The notes: generated by a model not told the origin, from the letters alone. A DNA stretch of 64,000 nt from Cryptomeria japonica (GCF_030272615.1 NC_081414.1:527911137-527975136); one strand, 5' to 3'. Positions 35,845-47,265 are shown, counted from the first letter of the stretch. Numbers and translations: made by a program.

Positions 35845-37476
35845 ATGGGAGCGGGAATCCCAAATTTCAAATTGGGTAATGGTGAAATTCCTGGGGAAGG
35901 CGGATTTCCTGGAAACTATTGTTCGTCTAGGATCAGATCTGATAAGCAGGCATGAGGTCAGACATCTCAAGGGTCAGAAGAGGACAAAGAAAAAGCAAAA
36001 CTGGGAGAAGAAAAAGATTCGATCCCCGGGGACCCACACGATAGAGGAAAAGGGAAAAAATGGTCTTCACTCTTTGGAGTGAAGGCGCTGGATAAATCTA
36101 GGCTTCGAGAAGTATCAAACATTTCAAACCCCGCCTTTGGTCTGGTCACTATTTCCATTCTGGACAAAGTGGTCGATATGATTGTAGCTGGCCTATCTAT
36201 GACATTAGTGGGACGATTCTCTAGGTTTAGGCCTAACATCGACGATGTGAGGAATTTCATAAGGAGAAAATGGATTGTAAAAGGACAAGTGGAAGTGGCG
36301 ACGCTACCTAGAGGTTTTTTTACCTTCGCTTTCAACTCTAAAGAAGACATGAACAAAGCTCTTTGCGAAGGCCCCTGGATGTTTGGCAAGTCTTCCCTGG
36401 CTCTCCAGAAATGGGCCCTAAACCTCATCCTGGATGAATCCTTCTTCGTTTCTGCGCCAATCTGGACATGCCTCCTGGGTCTTCCACTGGAATACTGGAA
36501 CGAGGAAGTTTTCAAGGGCATTGCAAAATCCTTTAGAGAACTCTTGTCGATCAACCCGATGACGACGGCTAAATCAAGGTTAGTCTTTGCTCGCATCTAC
36601 GTAAATGTTAACCAAATGATAGATATGCCTCAATCCATAGATATCATATCTAAACTAGGAAAATGGTCCCAAGCTATTGAATTTGAATCTCTACCGTTTG
36701 CCTATTTCCACTGCAAAAAATTGGGGCATTGGGCAAAATCATGTCCGCTCAAGAAAGGCAAGGAATTCAAGACAGATAGTAACACTAAGAACAAAAAGAT
36801 CTGGCAAATGACAAACAAAAAACCAGATTCATCAACATCCGAGTGTAACCAAAAAAAGGATGCAACAAAACTTATGAATGAAGTCAAGAGGACTGGGAGT
36901 AGCAGCAATGATAAATAGGATTGTGTTTGCTCCAGTAACCCACTAGAGAGCTCTAAAGAAGTAGAGCCAGGAACTGAGTTGATCAATAAAAAAAACCCAG
37001 AAGCTCGAGAGAATGAATCTGTTAGTCAGGGGAAGGAAGAAACCATTCCAGACCAGGAGGATGGATCAGCTAGCCAGGAGAAGGAAGAATCCTATCCAGC
37101 CTCTTCACTCTCTAAATCAGTTGAGGTAAACTTTAATGAAGCCCAAGACCCTTCTAATACTGAGCCCTTACTGCTTTTAACTAATGGAAGCCCAAAGCCT
37201 TTCTTCTGTAAAACCCCTACCCAAAGTGTGCATATGCTGGATGAGATTCTTTGGATACCCAGGTCGAGAGAAGGAAAATCAAACAAGGAGGAACTCAATG
37301 GAGGAATCTCAACTAGAAGTAAGATTAAGAAAAAGGCAGATGTTGGAAGTCAGAATAAAAAGCAAGGAAGGCCATCCCTAAAACATCAAAGGGAACATGA
37401 AAGCTTGAATAACCGTGCTGATGGAGCACAGTGTTCCATTGAGTCAACCCTATATCCTAGAATATCAGAGGGCTAA
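35845..37476 (+). pseudogene. LINE 1 ORF1 (RNA-binding gag-like protein)
   Basis: One frame runs from the ATG at 35845 to a TAA at 37474, interrupted by TGA at 35953 and TAG at 36916 (544 codons in all). The first long open piece without an ATG begins only at a GTG, so 35845 is the better start. Residues about 118-190 form a DUF4283-like domain (GRFSRFRPNIDDVRNFIRRK ... CEGPWMFGKSSL). A CCHC knuckle follows near residue 287 (FHCKKLGHWAKSC), but its first Cys is Tyr (TAT for TGT). A Lys/Ser/Glu-rich tail ends in RPSLKHQREH. Such proteins coat LINE RNA. ORF2 starts at or just before the ORF1 end. Confidence 0.8.
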
Positions 37477-40400
37477 ACGCCCCCCATAAGCAAGATGTGT
37501 TACAAAACATCATCAGAGATCATAAACTAGATGTGGTCCTTGTTCAGGAAACCAAGGTGTCTAAAGAAAAAGTTGAAAGGATCAGAATTTTTAAGGAAAA
37601 AGGAGTCATAGGATCTAACTTGGAGGGTGCTTCTAGAGGAACTGCGATTTTTTGGAACAAAAAAACCATAATAGGAAAGGAAATCATCTCCGCTTTTAAT
37701 AGGAACTAAGTTTTGCTTGAGCATATTAAGGACAACTCTGTTTGGGTGTTATCTAATGTCTACGCTCCTAATACCAAATCCAGGAGAGCTAAATATTGGA
37801 AAATCCTTGCCGTTGATAGACTCCAGTTTGCTGATCAAAGTTGGATTATTATGGGAGACTTCAATACCCCACTCAAAGATAAAGAAAAGATGTGAGGTAT
37901 CCCTTTACATCTTGATGGAAAACAAGACCTTATGGATTTCATTAATTACCAAGCTCTCATTGATGTAGATCTCCAGGGCATCAATTACACTTGGACCAAT
38001 AGAAGAACAGGAGCTGATCTGATTCAAGTTAGGCTTGATAGATCTTTAATTTCTCCTGAATGGCTTTATAAGTATAGTTGCTCCCTTGGCTCTGTTATCA
38101 AAATTGGTTCAAACCATGTCCCCATCTCCTTTTCTACCAACTCTTTTTTGGCAAAGAGAAACTTCCCTTTCAGATTTGAAAAAGCTTGGCTCTCCCATCC
38201 TTCTCTGGAAGCTTGCATTGCTGAATGGTGGAGCTCTAAAGTGGAGGGCAAGGCTCTTTTTAGAATTGCTAAAAAGCTCAACATCATAAAAGCCAAAATT
38301 AAAACCTGGAACAAAGAGATTTTTGGGGACATATTCAAGAACAAAACTCAAGTCAAAGCTGAATTAAAGTATGTTCAGGATAGAATCCAAGAGGTGGGGT
38401 TGACCGAAGATCTTAGGATGGCTGAAAATGATCTTTTATCTAAATACCACTCCATCATTTCTAATGAAGAGACTTTCTGGAGACAAAGATCCAGAGCCTT
38501 GTTCCTGAAGGAAGGAGATAAAAACACCTGCTTCTTTCACTTAATCGCTCTTAAGCACAGGGCAGCCAACAGAATATCTAGACTAACCTGCAATAAAGGT
38601 GTCCTAACAGAGGATTGCGACATTAGGAAGGAAGCTCTCAAGCATTTCAGTACCTTGTTGGGTGAAGTGGATAACCTAGATTACAGCAAGCAAAATACCC
38701 TTTTACAAGCTATCCCTTCTATCTCGTCAGAAGCTGACAATCACCTCTTATCCTGTATTCCTTCTAATCCAGAAATCAGAAAGGCAATGTTCTCCTTTCA
38801 GGGTGATAAATCCCCTGGTCCGGATGGTTTCCCCATGTTTTTCTTCCAAAACTTCTAGCACATTGTGGAGGCTAACATATGCAATGGTGTTAAGGAATTC
38901 TTTGGCTCCAGAAGACTTCTTAAGGAACTGAACACCACCTTCATTGTCCTAATCCCAAAGAACCCCGGAGCTGATTCTCTTAACAAGTTTAGACCCATCA
39001 GTTTGTGTAACTCTGTCTACAAGATCTTTTCCAAGGTTTTGACTTCCAGGTTGCTGGATGTTCTCCCAAGGATTATCTCTATCGAACAGAATGGCTTTGT
39101 CCCTGGAAGACAAATTATGGACTCTATTATCTCTATTCATGAAAATATCCACTCCCTAAAAGTGGCGAATAACTAGGGATTCTTCCTTAAGTTAGACATG
39201 GCTAAAGCTTTTGATAGAGTGAACTGACAGTTTCTCCTTAGGATCATGAAATCGTTTGGTTTTGGTGACAAAGTTATCCAGCTCTGTTCTCAACTCATGG
39301 AAACTTCCTCCTCTACTGTTATTGTTAATGGCTCCCCATCTAGTCTCTTCAAAAGCTCCAGAGGTCTCAAACAGGGAGACCCCGTCTCCCCTATCCTGTT
39401 CACCATTCTTGCTGAATACCTGGGTAGATTCATCCTTAAAAATGTGGAAGAAGGGAATCTTAAGGGTCTGAAACCTTCTTCATCCAATGTTGTCTGCTCC
39501 CATGAACAATTCATTGATGACTCTATCACCATGGGGGAAGCCACCATCTTGGAAGCCAAAAATATGAAGATTATTCTGAATACCTATGAATCTACCTCTG
39601 GTAAAAAAATTAACTAGGATAAAAGATCTCTGTTATCCATCAACACCCCGGCCTAAAGGCAAATAAGGATTGGTAGGATTCTTGGCTGCAACATATCTGA
39701 GTTTCCTTCTACCTATTTGGGGCTTCCTCTATGTCTCAAGCCCGAGGATTCCTTCTAGAATAAGTTAATAGACAGACTTAACTTGAAACTCACTAGCTAG
39801 AAAGGGGTTGTCCTTAGTCAAGCTGGTAAAGTCACTTTGCTCAAAGCCACTCTCCAAAATCTTCCTGTGTATGCTCTTAGCTTGTTCAAAATCCCCTCAA
39901 AGTTTGCTGAAGCTATTGAAAGAATCCAAAAAAAGTTCCTTTGGTCGGGTGTGGAAGTTAAAAACAAAATCCCCCTTATTGCCTGGAATAAAATTTGTTC
40001 TCCTAAGGCCTCAGGTGGGCTGGGCTTAAGGAACATTGGTTCTATGAATAAAGCTTTACTAGCCAAGCAAATATGGAGATTCAAAGGGGAGGAAAGAGAA
40101 TGGAACTCTATTTGGAAAAACAAATATCTCTATATGCAACCTTCTTAGGAAGAATTCTTTGAAAACTCTTTCTCTGTTGATGGATCTGCCATTTGGAATG
40201 TCATGCAATCTGCTAAAGGCTGGGCTACTGCTGGCAGAACCTGGAACCTTGGGGATGGGAGGAAAATGAGATTTTGGGAAGATAGATGGATCCTAGATAA
40301 ACCTCTGGAGGAAATTCCTATCCTCAAAGACTGGAAAGATAGTTTCAAATGAAGGTATGGTGAAATGGTAAGAGATTACTGGAGAAATGGGGATTGGATT

Positions 40401-41624
40401 GACTTTAGCCAGCAGTGTCTGGATCTCAAGTTCCTTCAGATTGCTCTCTCTACTAAAATCCCTAGAGACAACAAAGATGACATTCTGATATGGGGGGAAA
40501 CTCTGGATGGGAAATACTTTGTTTCCTCTGCTGTGGCTATTCACAATGTCTCGGTGGAAGATATTCCTATCTGGACTAAAGTTTGGAATAAGAAATTAGT
40601 TCCCAAAGTCAACATCTTCTTTTAGATTTTCATCCAAAATAAGATATTAACCCTGGATAATCTTCATAAAAGAGGCATTATTTTTCCTAATAGGTGTTCT
40701 CTTTGTTGCAGGGAAGAAGAGACTACTTGCCATATTCTCAATCAATGCTCTTTTAGCTAGGATATCTAAAAAATCATCCTTTCCAAGTGGAACCTGAGCT
40801 GGGTCTTCCCGAACTCTCTTGGTGACACTTGGCTTCAATGGTATTGTCCTAACTCTAATCCTAAAATTGTGGAGACCTGGAGACTTACTCTGCCAATTGT
40901 TATTTGGAATATATGGAAAGAGCGCAACAATAGGATTTTCAGAGATAAAAGGGCTATTCCTGAAGTGGTTGCAGATAAAATCTTTAGGAGTATTTTTGAA
41001 TGCCTCTATTGTATTGATCATGGACTTGCTACTAAAGATGATTTCAAAGATAGGTGGAACCTTTCTACTACTAATACTAGCAAGGAGAAAGGCAGAGAAG
41101 GTCTTGTCTGGTGTTTTCCCCCGCAGGGATGGATTAAGGCTAACTTCGATGGGGCTTCTAAAGGGAATCTGAGTAAAGCTAGATATGGGGGCATTGTTAG
41201 GAATTTTGCTGGGAGTTGTCTTAAGGCAGTGGCTAGTCCTTTGGGGAATCAAACTAGCCATTTTGCTGAAGCCTCTGTTGCCTTGAATACCTTAATTATA
41301 GCCAAAAATCTTAATTATGATAAAATATGGCTTGAGGGGGATTCACTTAATATTATTAAGTTCTTAAAGGGGGAATCAGAGCCTTCTTGGTCTATTGAGA
41401 ATATCATCATGAAAGCTAGAGAGATCATCGCCGGTTTCAAAGAAATTATTATACAACATGCCTTCAGAGAGAAAAACAGTGTTGCTGACTGTTTAGCGAA
41501 TACTAGAGTTAACTCTGACTCTCAAATGATTTGGCACGAGGATGACCTAAATTTAAATATTAAAGAGATCCTCAGAAATGACCGTTATACAGGGAGAGAA
41601 GGACAATTAAATCATGACAAGTAA
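37443..41624 (+). pseudogene. LINE 1 ORF2: endonuclease, RT, RNase H; stops but no frameshift
   Basis: About 1393 codons lie in a single frame with 15 stops and no indel. Endonuclease: NIRGLN, VLVQETK, NVYAPN, IIMGDFN, RLDRSL and SNHVPI (the usual SDH; the Asp is lost). RT: FRPISLCN, LKLDMAKAFDRVN, GLKQGDPVSPILF and FIDDS with both Asp. Zinc segment near 40690: CSLC. RNase H from 41100: ANFDGASKGN, FAEASVAL, LEGDSLNII and FREKNSVADCLAN, all catalytic residues kept. Nine stops are TAG, seven of them in CTAG. No ATG is seen near 37443, so the true start is unclear. The protein would nick DNA and copy the element RNA at the target. Confidence 0.88.
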
Positions 41625-43311
41625 AAAGCATCATTTATGCCTTGCTGGAAAGGCCATCATCACTTGGCATTGCGGTAGATCTCCTACTATCTCTAATAAA
41701 TCACTGCATGCTTTGTGGGTTACTCAGTGTGAAAACTTGAGCAGCATCGAGAAAGAAGGTCTCAATTTGCAGAGAAACAGAGCAGATAGCCCACAACCAA
41801 AAATGGGAGGAGACCTAAGATGTAAAGAACCTAACAACACATCAACCTAGAAAGAAATGCCAAAAGTCTGGGCAAAACTGGAGAAGGGATCTCTTACTAG
41901 CTTCATGGAAAAGCTTGAGGACTATGACAAAGGTAGGGTTAACTTAGCCGTTTCCAAGATTTCTAAAAACTGGTCTAATGGCTCTTTTAAACTTTATGGA
42001 GTTAAATTTACACTGGACGCTGGGCTTATTTCAATTGTGACTGGAATGCCCCACACTAGGCTTAACTTCTTTCAACACCTATTCCCACAGAAAGAGAAAG
42101 AGCGGGCTAAAATAGGCAAGGCTATCGGGGGCTACTATGAAGCTGCAAACATCAAGAAGTTGTGGGGCTGGGTCCTGAATGCAATCATGGAGTATATCAT
42201 GGTTGAAGGTCATTTCTCAAGGGCCCACACCTACCACTTCATGCTCTTAAACCATTTCAGACACGATAAAAAGGTGTCTTTGCCCTACTACCTTTTTTGG
42301 TCCCTTTCCAAGTCCCTCAACAAACATAGGACTAACCCTTCCAGCCCGATTCTCCATTACGGGCTCCTGCTGCTTATCTATGAGCATTGCAAAACCCTCG
42401 CTCTGCTGGAAAATAAGTGGATTTCCGCTTCCCCGGGTAAGAGAAAGATGGAAGAGGGAGAAACTAGCAAGGAGAAGGCATCATCCAGCAAGAAAAGGAA
42501 AAGTGCCCCCAAGTTGGAAACAGAGGACATTGTCAAGGAAAGAAGTGGTATGGTGACAGACGAATCTAACGGTGAAGACAACTGGAAAGAAGAGGAGTTG
42601 GGCAACGAGGAAGAAAGTGGAGATTTTGAGCTTGGTCAAGATAGCCCTATTCTAAGCGATCACCCTGGTAAGGACAATAGCCATCTGATGGAAGAAATGG
42701 CTCCCAAGGATAATGAGGAAACTGAAGTCAATTATCAGAAGGAAATAAACAAAGACTCTAAGAAGGACCGGATTGAGGACAGGGATAGCAAGGACAAGGA
42801 AAGTGCTGGTGAGGGGCTTATACTAGATAATCTCAAGAAGCTCTTAGAGGCCAGAATGGATTTTGACAGACGAACCTACGAAACCTTGAAAAACCTTGAA
42901 AAGAAAGGGATAAACTCGGATAAAAAGAGGGAGGATGAAAACATAGAGCATATTAATTGGAAGCAGGAAATGGAGAACAAGGTAAAATCGCTGGAAGAGG
43001 GAAAAGAAGCAATGAAAAATCTAATGGGAGTTATCCCAAGTATCCTCTCTGTTGTCACCAAAAACCTAGAGGACATCACCAAGGTCTTTGACCATACTCC
43101 TAAACCGGTTGTGGATCTTGACCTAGAGGAGGAGACCATCCAGACCGGAAGTGGTGATGCTACCCCGGCGGGCGGGACTGCGAAGAGAACCAGGGCCAGT
43201 ATCAAGAAAGTTGTGGCTGCTGCTGCTAAGGATCCACCCAACTTCAAAGACAACATCAAAGAGCTGCAGGAAATTAGCAGCACCCTGGCTAAATCCCTGG
43301 AAAAAATTTGA
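41614..43311 (+). pseudogene. LINE 1 ORF3: third ORF of unknown function
   Basis: The ATG at 41614 overlaps the last codons of ORF2 (ATGACAAGTAA, with the ORF2 stop inside). A single TAG at 41848, in the context CCTAG, interrupts 565 codons. From 41857 on, 484 codons are fully open. The N-terminal domain (residues about 80-270) contains SFMEKLEDYD, HFMLLNHFRHDKKVSLPYYL and ILHYGLLLLIYEHCK. A basic patch (GKRKMEEG, SSSKKRKS; possible nuclear signal) is followed by a strongly acidic stretch, a helical coiled-coil-like region (about 410-472) and a TAKRTRASIKK basic segment. LINE 2 has the homologous gene in the same place. I recognise no enzyme motif. A loose resemblance to plant transposon-associated domains is possible but unverified. 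Confidence 0.8.
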
Positions 43312-43479
43312 TTCCTGGAAGGCCTGTTGGCTTTTTGGGGCTTTTGTGGGTTTTCTTCGGTTTTCCACTGGTTTTCTCTTTTTGGTTATGCCCCTCTCTG
43401 TTTCTCGTGGCTTTTCTATTTAAGTCTTGCTTGTAAAGGGTTTACGGGCCCCTTCAAAACCTACTTTTTCATTAATCAA
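43312..43479 (+). other. LINE 1 3' tail
   Basis: A T-rich tail without ORFs ends CAAAACCTACTTTTTCATTAATC before the A-rich target duplication. The corresponding 3' end of LINE 2 is recognisably the same, which supports a conserved 3' recognition sequence in place of a long poly-A tail. Confidence 0.7.
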
Positions 43480-43569
43480 AAACAAAAAAAAATAATTAAA
43501 TTTAATTAAATAAATTTGCATTAAAAAAAAGGGCATCGTAAGTTGTGGGAGGTAGGATTTTGGAAAGGG

Positions 43570-43760
43570 GCCGCCCGCGAGCCGTAGCCATTGTGTGGGC
43601 CGCGACCCACATAGGTGGTCGCACCCCCTGTGTAGGCCACAACTCACATAGTGGGCCGCACCACTGTGTGGGTCGTGACCCACACAATGGCCAAGGCTAC
43701 TGTGTGGGCCGCGACCCACGCAGTGGGGCGACCCACCGGTGGCGCTGCGACCACCATTGC
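43570..43760 (+). repeat. GC-rich palindrome array, right LARD LTR
   Basis: Same array as 27230-27400 but with an additional unit around 43712-43735 (GACCCACGCAGTGGGGCGACC). Unit number therefore changes between two LTRs that were identical at insertion. Confidence 0.85.
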
Positions 43761-45102
43761 CTCGGCCTCCCCATCAACCAGTAGACCCCCTCCGCCCCCT
43801 TCTCAGTACACAGACCCCTCCGCCTCCTTAATCGCCCCTCTTCGTTGCCATGTCTTGGTTCATGCCTACAACAAACCATCCACCATGAAATTTTATGGTG
43901 GAACCCTAAATTTGACTTAGGGTTTGGGAGATGGTAAAAGAAAAGAAAAATAAATTAGAATAGATTAGTTTTCTTATTTCAATAGCAAAAGGGAAACCCT
44001 AAATAGGGTTATACCCACATGAGATTTTTATTAAAAGAATAAAATATTGAGGGAGGAGTTTGAGATTTTAGTAATAATAAAAGTGGGGGCGGGGGGTGAG
44101 GACTTCTCTTTAAATTTGAAATGGGAATTTCCCATTTATACAAGTTATTATTTATTGGGTAGTTTTGTGTTGGGAATTAATTATTGTATAGCATTATTAT
44201 TCTCATAGTTGGGAAGATTCATTAAAAAGGATTATTATTGGGAATGTATATAATCGATTGATTAAATTTAAACCAAGAGGTAATGAAAATATCGAATATT
44301 AAATATTAATATTTAATGCTTGGAGGAGTAATATATAACATCTTGATGTAAGTTATATTTTTAAATTTTAGAGATTTTAATGGTATTTATAATTAAATGG
44401 AATAATTTAATACAAGTTAATAAATATGTAATTTAAGAGGATATTGTAGTGGTGTAAAATATTATTCTTTTTAGTCAATGATCTTGACCTTGCGAACTTA
44501 TTTGACCCTGATGGAACCTTATATTGAATAAATTAATTAACATATTAACCTTTGACACTCAAATTTTATTTGCTCAATTAATTAAAAGTGTCACGTTGAA
44601 ACCACATTAATGATTAATTAAAGGATGTGCGATTTAATTAAGTAAAAAAAAAAAGAAGAAGAATGTAATAACAATGATGGAGGAAACTTGATATTAGTTA
44701 AATAGATGAAATTGAATCAAGTAAATTATATTAATGTCATTTTAGTAGAAGTTGGTCTAATTAAGTATTTTAAAACGTATCTAAAATGAAAAGGGTCGTT
44801 TGAGTGAATCTATAATTGTCCTTATAAAATTAATTGGTTCTGCTTGATAATAGAAATTATCATATTGTTAAGTAAGCAATATTCTTATTCTATCGCCTTT
44901 GATTTTTTTTTTGAAACCTAAGGCTTCTAGCTAAATTCTATTTCATCGCTCACTTTAGGAAACTCATTAAAATAGCAATTAAGGTTTCGTCGGAATAACT
45001 TGTTTAGTTGTCACATCCTTTTAGGTATAAGTTGTATGCAATTTAAGTGTTAAATTATTTTTTTTGTGGTTTGTGCTTTTGCCCAAAAGTTTGGGCATGA
45101 CA

Positions 45103-47260
45103 AGATCCACCATTAATGCATTCTCCATTGTCCTGCACTAATTGGATCGACAACAACTTTATTTATGTGCACCAACGCCGTAGGCACTGACCTATGCAAG
45201 CAAAAAAACTTTCTTCATTTGAATCCATAAACATCTATCCTGCATCAACCATATCAACAAAAACATCTTATTTTTCATCTAGTCAACCACCATCAGATGC
45301 CCACATGGACCATTCATTTATTGGCATTCACTAGAAAGGATAAAACCATGTTAGTTGGTCAATTTTTGTAGTTGGATCCATTTCACTAAGACTTCAAGTG
45401 CATCATAGCGAAAATGAAGCTTATCGCTATAGCTTCTAGGGTCTGCAAGATGGATTTTGTTGTCACATCGAAGCACCAAGTCATACCTATAAGATAGACT
45501 TCATCAACAAGACACAAAGCATGTCACACCAAAAATTCTTTTTGGTGTAGCACCAAGGGTAGGCATAAAGTAGGTTTGGCCTTGCCGAAAAGGAATTATG
45601 CCGCCACATCACCACAGGCCCCACATGACTAGCTCATAGCACACATGGATAAATCAATAGCCGCCAACAAGATACAAGTAGACACAGGGGCAAAGTGGGC
45701 CTGATAGAGATCCCATTGAAGGAAATACCTTTGGTATAGCTTCATAGGTCGATGAGAGGAGAAAAAGGCTCTTGTTAAAATAGAGTGTCACACTGAAGAA
45801 AAAGAGCCACATCACCAAGGGCCCCATGTGAAAAGATCACTGCCAAGGTGGGCCAATGAACGATCACCAATCGGGTATCTGCAGACAACTTGATGAGGTG
45901 GGCCTGGCTGACTAACACTGCTCACATTCGACTCTAAAATATTATTGTTGTGACAAATTCAGTGTCACAATGAAATCCCTTTATAGCTATAGTATTCATT
46001 GGCCACCAAGAGGAAAAATTGAGTCATGTTGAAGGTGTGTGTTACACCAAAATACAACATGTCGCTCAAACAAAAATCCCATCATAGCAAAACCAGTAAT
46101 ATTGGCCAGAACATAATTCTTATCATGCCGAAAAAAAAGAAAGGTGTCGGCAAGACACCCTTGCAGTTACACCAACACGCAAAATATTGTTGCCCAGACC
46201 ATGATCTCATCACATTGAAAGAAGGTATTTTGGTGTAATCAAAAGGGGTAACCAAAGGGAGAAAGGGTCTTGCTGAAAGGGCAAGTCATGTCGAAAAGGC
46301 CTTTCTATGGGCCCACCACCGCAGGGCCCACAATGGGAGACCCAACCAACCACCACCACAAAAGCACCACGAAGCACGAAGGAGAAGGGGCCCACACAAC
46401 CAACACATACCAACTAGATGCCGACACGTGCACACAATGAACACCTAGTCAAGGTGGGCCTGGCCAAGGCCCCACCAAAGGGAGAGCATGTCGCCAAGAC
46501 ATCAAAGACTACCTAAGCATAAAGTGAGACTTTTTGAAAGGTAAACTCACATCGAAATCAAGATACATCGGCCAGACATCCACTCCATCTCACCAAAAAG
46601 GGAACCCTATTAGTATAGCATAGAAATGACTGCATAGCCCAAAATGAGTCACAACCATAGACCAAGTCACACTGAAATATATGATGTTGCTGAGACAAAA
46701 ACATAGTCATGCCAAAAAATAACCAAACAATAGATTTTTAACATTTCTCGACTTGTAACTTGTAGGGATCAAATTTGATGAATCCAACACATCATGAGGT
46801 CGATGTAGAATATGATTCCAACATTGAAGCACATGAATTTCACACATGATCACCTCTACAATCCATGAACTCTATTGCGTATGTATTCTTCTGCAACCTA
46901 CAACTACATAGTGATAACCTGCGTGTTATGTACATATCATTGCAACAGAGTGCGACTAACATGATGTGTTATGAATTTCTGCATCTGCACTTTCTCTCTG
47001 TGTTGCCAATCTGATCCTCTCTACATCTTTGACCAATCTGATCTTCATCTTCTTTTGAGGCACATATCATGATGCATCTTCACCAGTACTAACTTGAGCA
47101 CAATCATCTCTGCATGCCTATACACCAAGACTCCTCAGTTGTTGATATCAATCATCTTGTCTACAACCTACAACCTTGTTGATATCTGTAACCTACAATT
47201 TTATCAAATCAATCCATGCGCACACACATGTTGACATCAATGACAACCTCAATGCCAACA
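45103..47260 (-). other. Left (U3) part of the long LTR-like unit
   Basis: A CAC- and GGCC-rich sequence with repeated phrases: GTGGGCCTG-type at about 45693, 45854, 45897 and 46453; CCACATCACCA...GCCCC at about 45612 and 45808; and CACATCGAAA/CATGCCGAAA words spread over 45530-46700. No open frame with a known domain. It ends in TGTTGACATCAATGACAACC, the U3 start motif shared with the Copia LTRs. Confidence 0.55.
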
Positions 47261-47265
47261 CCATT

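Larger units (their letters stand above)
35805..43479 (+). mobile_element. LINE 1: nearly full-length L1-type LINE with three ORFs
   Basis: The element interrupts the LARD right LTR inside an A-rich stretch. A duplicated AAACAAAAAAAATA-type sequence (35791-35804 and about 43480-43493) marks the target site. The order is 5' leader, ORF1 with zinc knuckle, ORF2 with endonuclease, RT and RNase H, then ORF3 and a 168-bp 3' tail. At about 7.68 kb it is long for a plant L1, because of ORF3. Comparison with the uninterrupted left LTR fixes both edges. Confidence 0.9.
23835..45102 (+). mobile_element. LARD-like LTR element with 4.9-kb LTRs
   Basis: Both LTRs start TGTAGGGCCCCTCCCCAATC and end TTTGGGCATGACA. 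Flanks are AGATT (23830-23834) and AGATC (45103-45107), a 5-bp duplication with one change. A Met-tRNA primer site follows the left LTR, and a polypurine tract precedes the right one. The 3.7-kb interior has no recognisable gag or pol. LTRs of 4-5 kb with a non-coding interior of about 3.5 kb are the definition of LARD elements, non-autonomous LTR elements mobilised by relatives. The right LTR is split by LINE 1. Confidence 0.88.
32439..45102 (+). repeat. Right LTR of the LARD-like element, split by LINE 1
   Basis: The LTR runs 32439-35804 and resumes at about 43494 after the LINE. Its own length is then about 4.97 kb. Visible identity to the left LTR is well above 90 per cent, with small indels in AT repeats. 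Confidence 0.9.
21453..47260 (-). mobile_element. Long LTR-like unit inserted in Gypsy A, with nested elements
   Basis: A perfect 5-bp duplication CCATT (21448-21452 and 47261-47265) brackets a unit that reads TGTTGGCATTGAGG... to ...TTCCTTCA on the minus strand. Removing it rejoins the Gypsy A frame (NGP-LYITM). Without the nested LTR (22095-23105) and LARD (23835-45102), its own sequence is about 3.5 kb. The U5-type C-run motif lies near 21477 and the U3-type TGTTGACATCAATG motif near 47229, so it behaves like one long LTR. I see no coding domains. Confidence 0.75.

Noticed and set aside
35879-36082. ORF starting at 35879 as the LINE ORF1 start
   Set aside because: It is in a different frame from the DUF4283-like domain. 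The ATG at 35845 is in frame, with one stop, and is the better start.
45103-46760. CAC-rich region as a possible host exon or promoter
   Set aside because: It lies within the target-duplicated insertion 21453-47260, has no long ORF, and is bounded by LTR-type end motifs.
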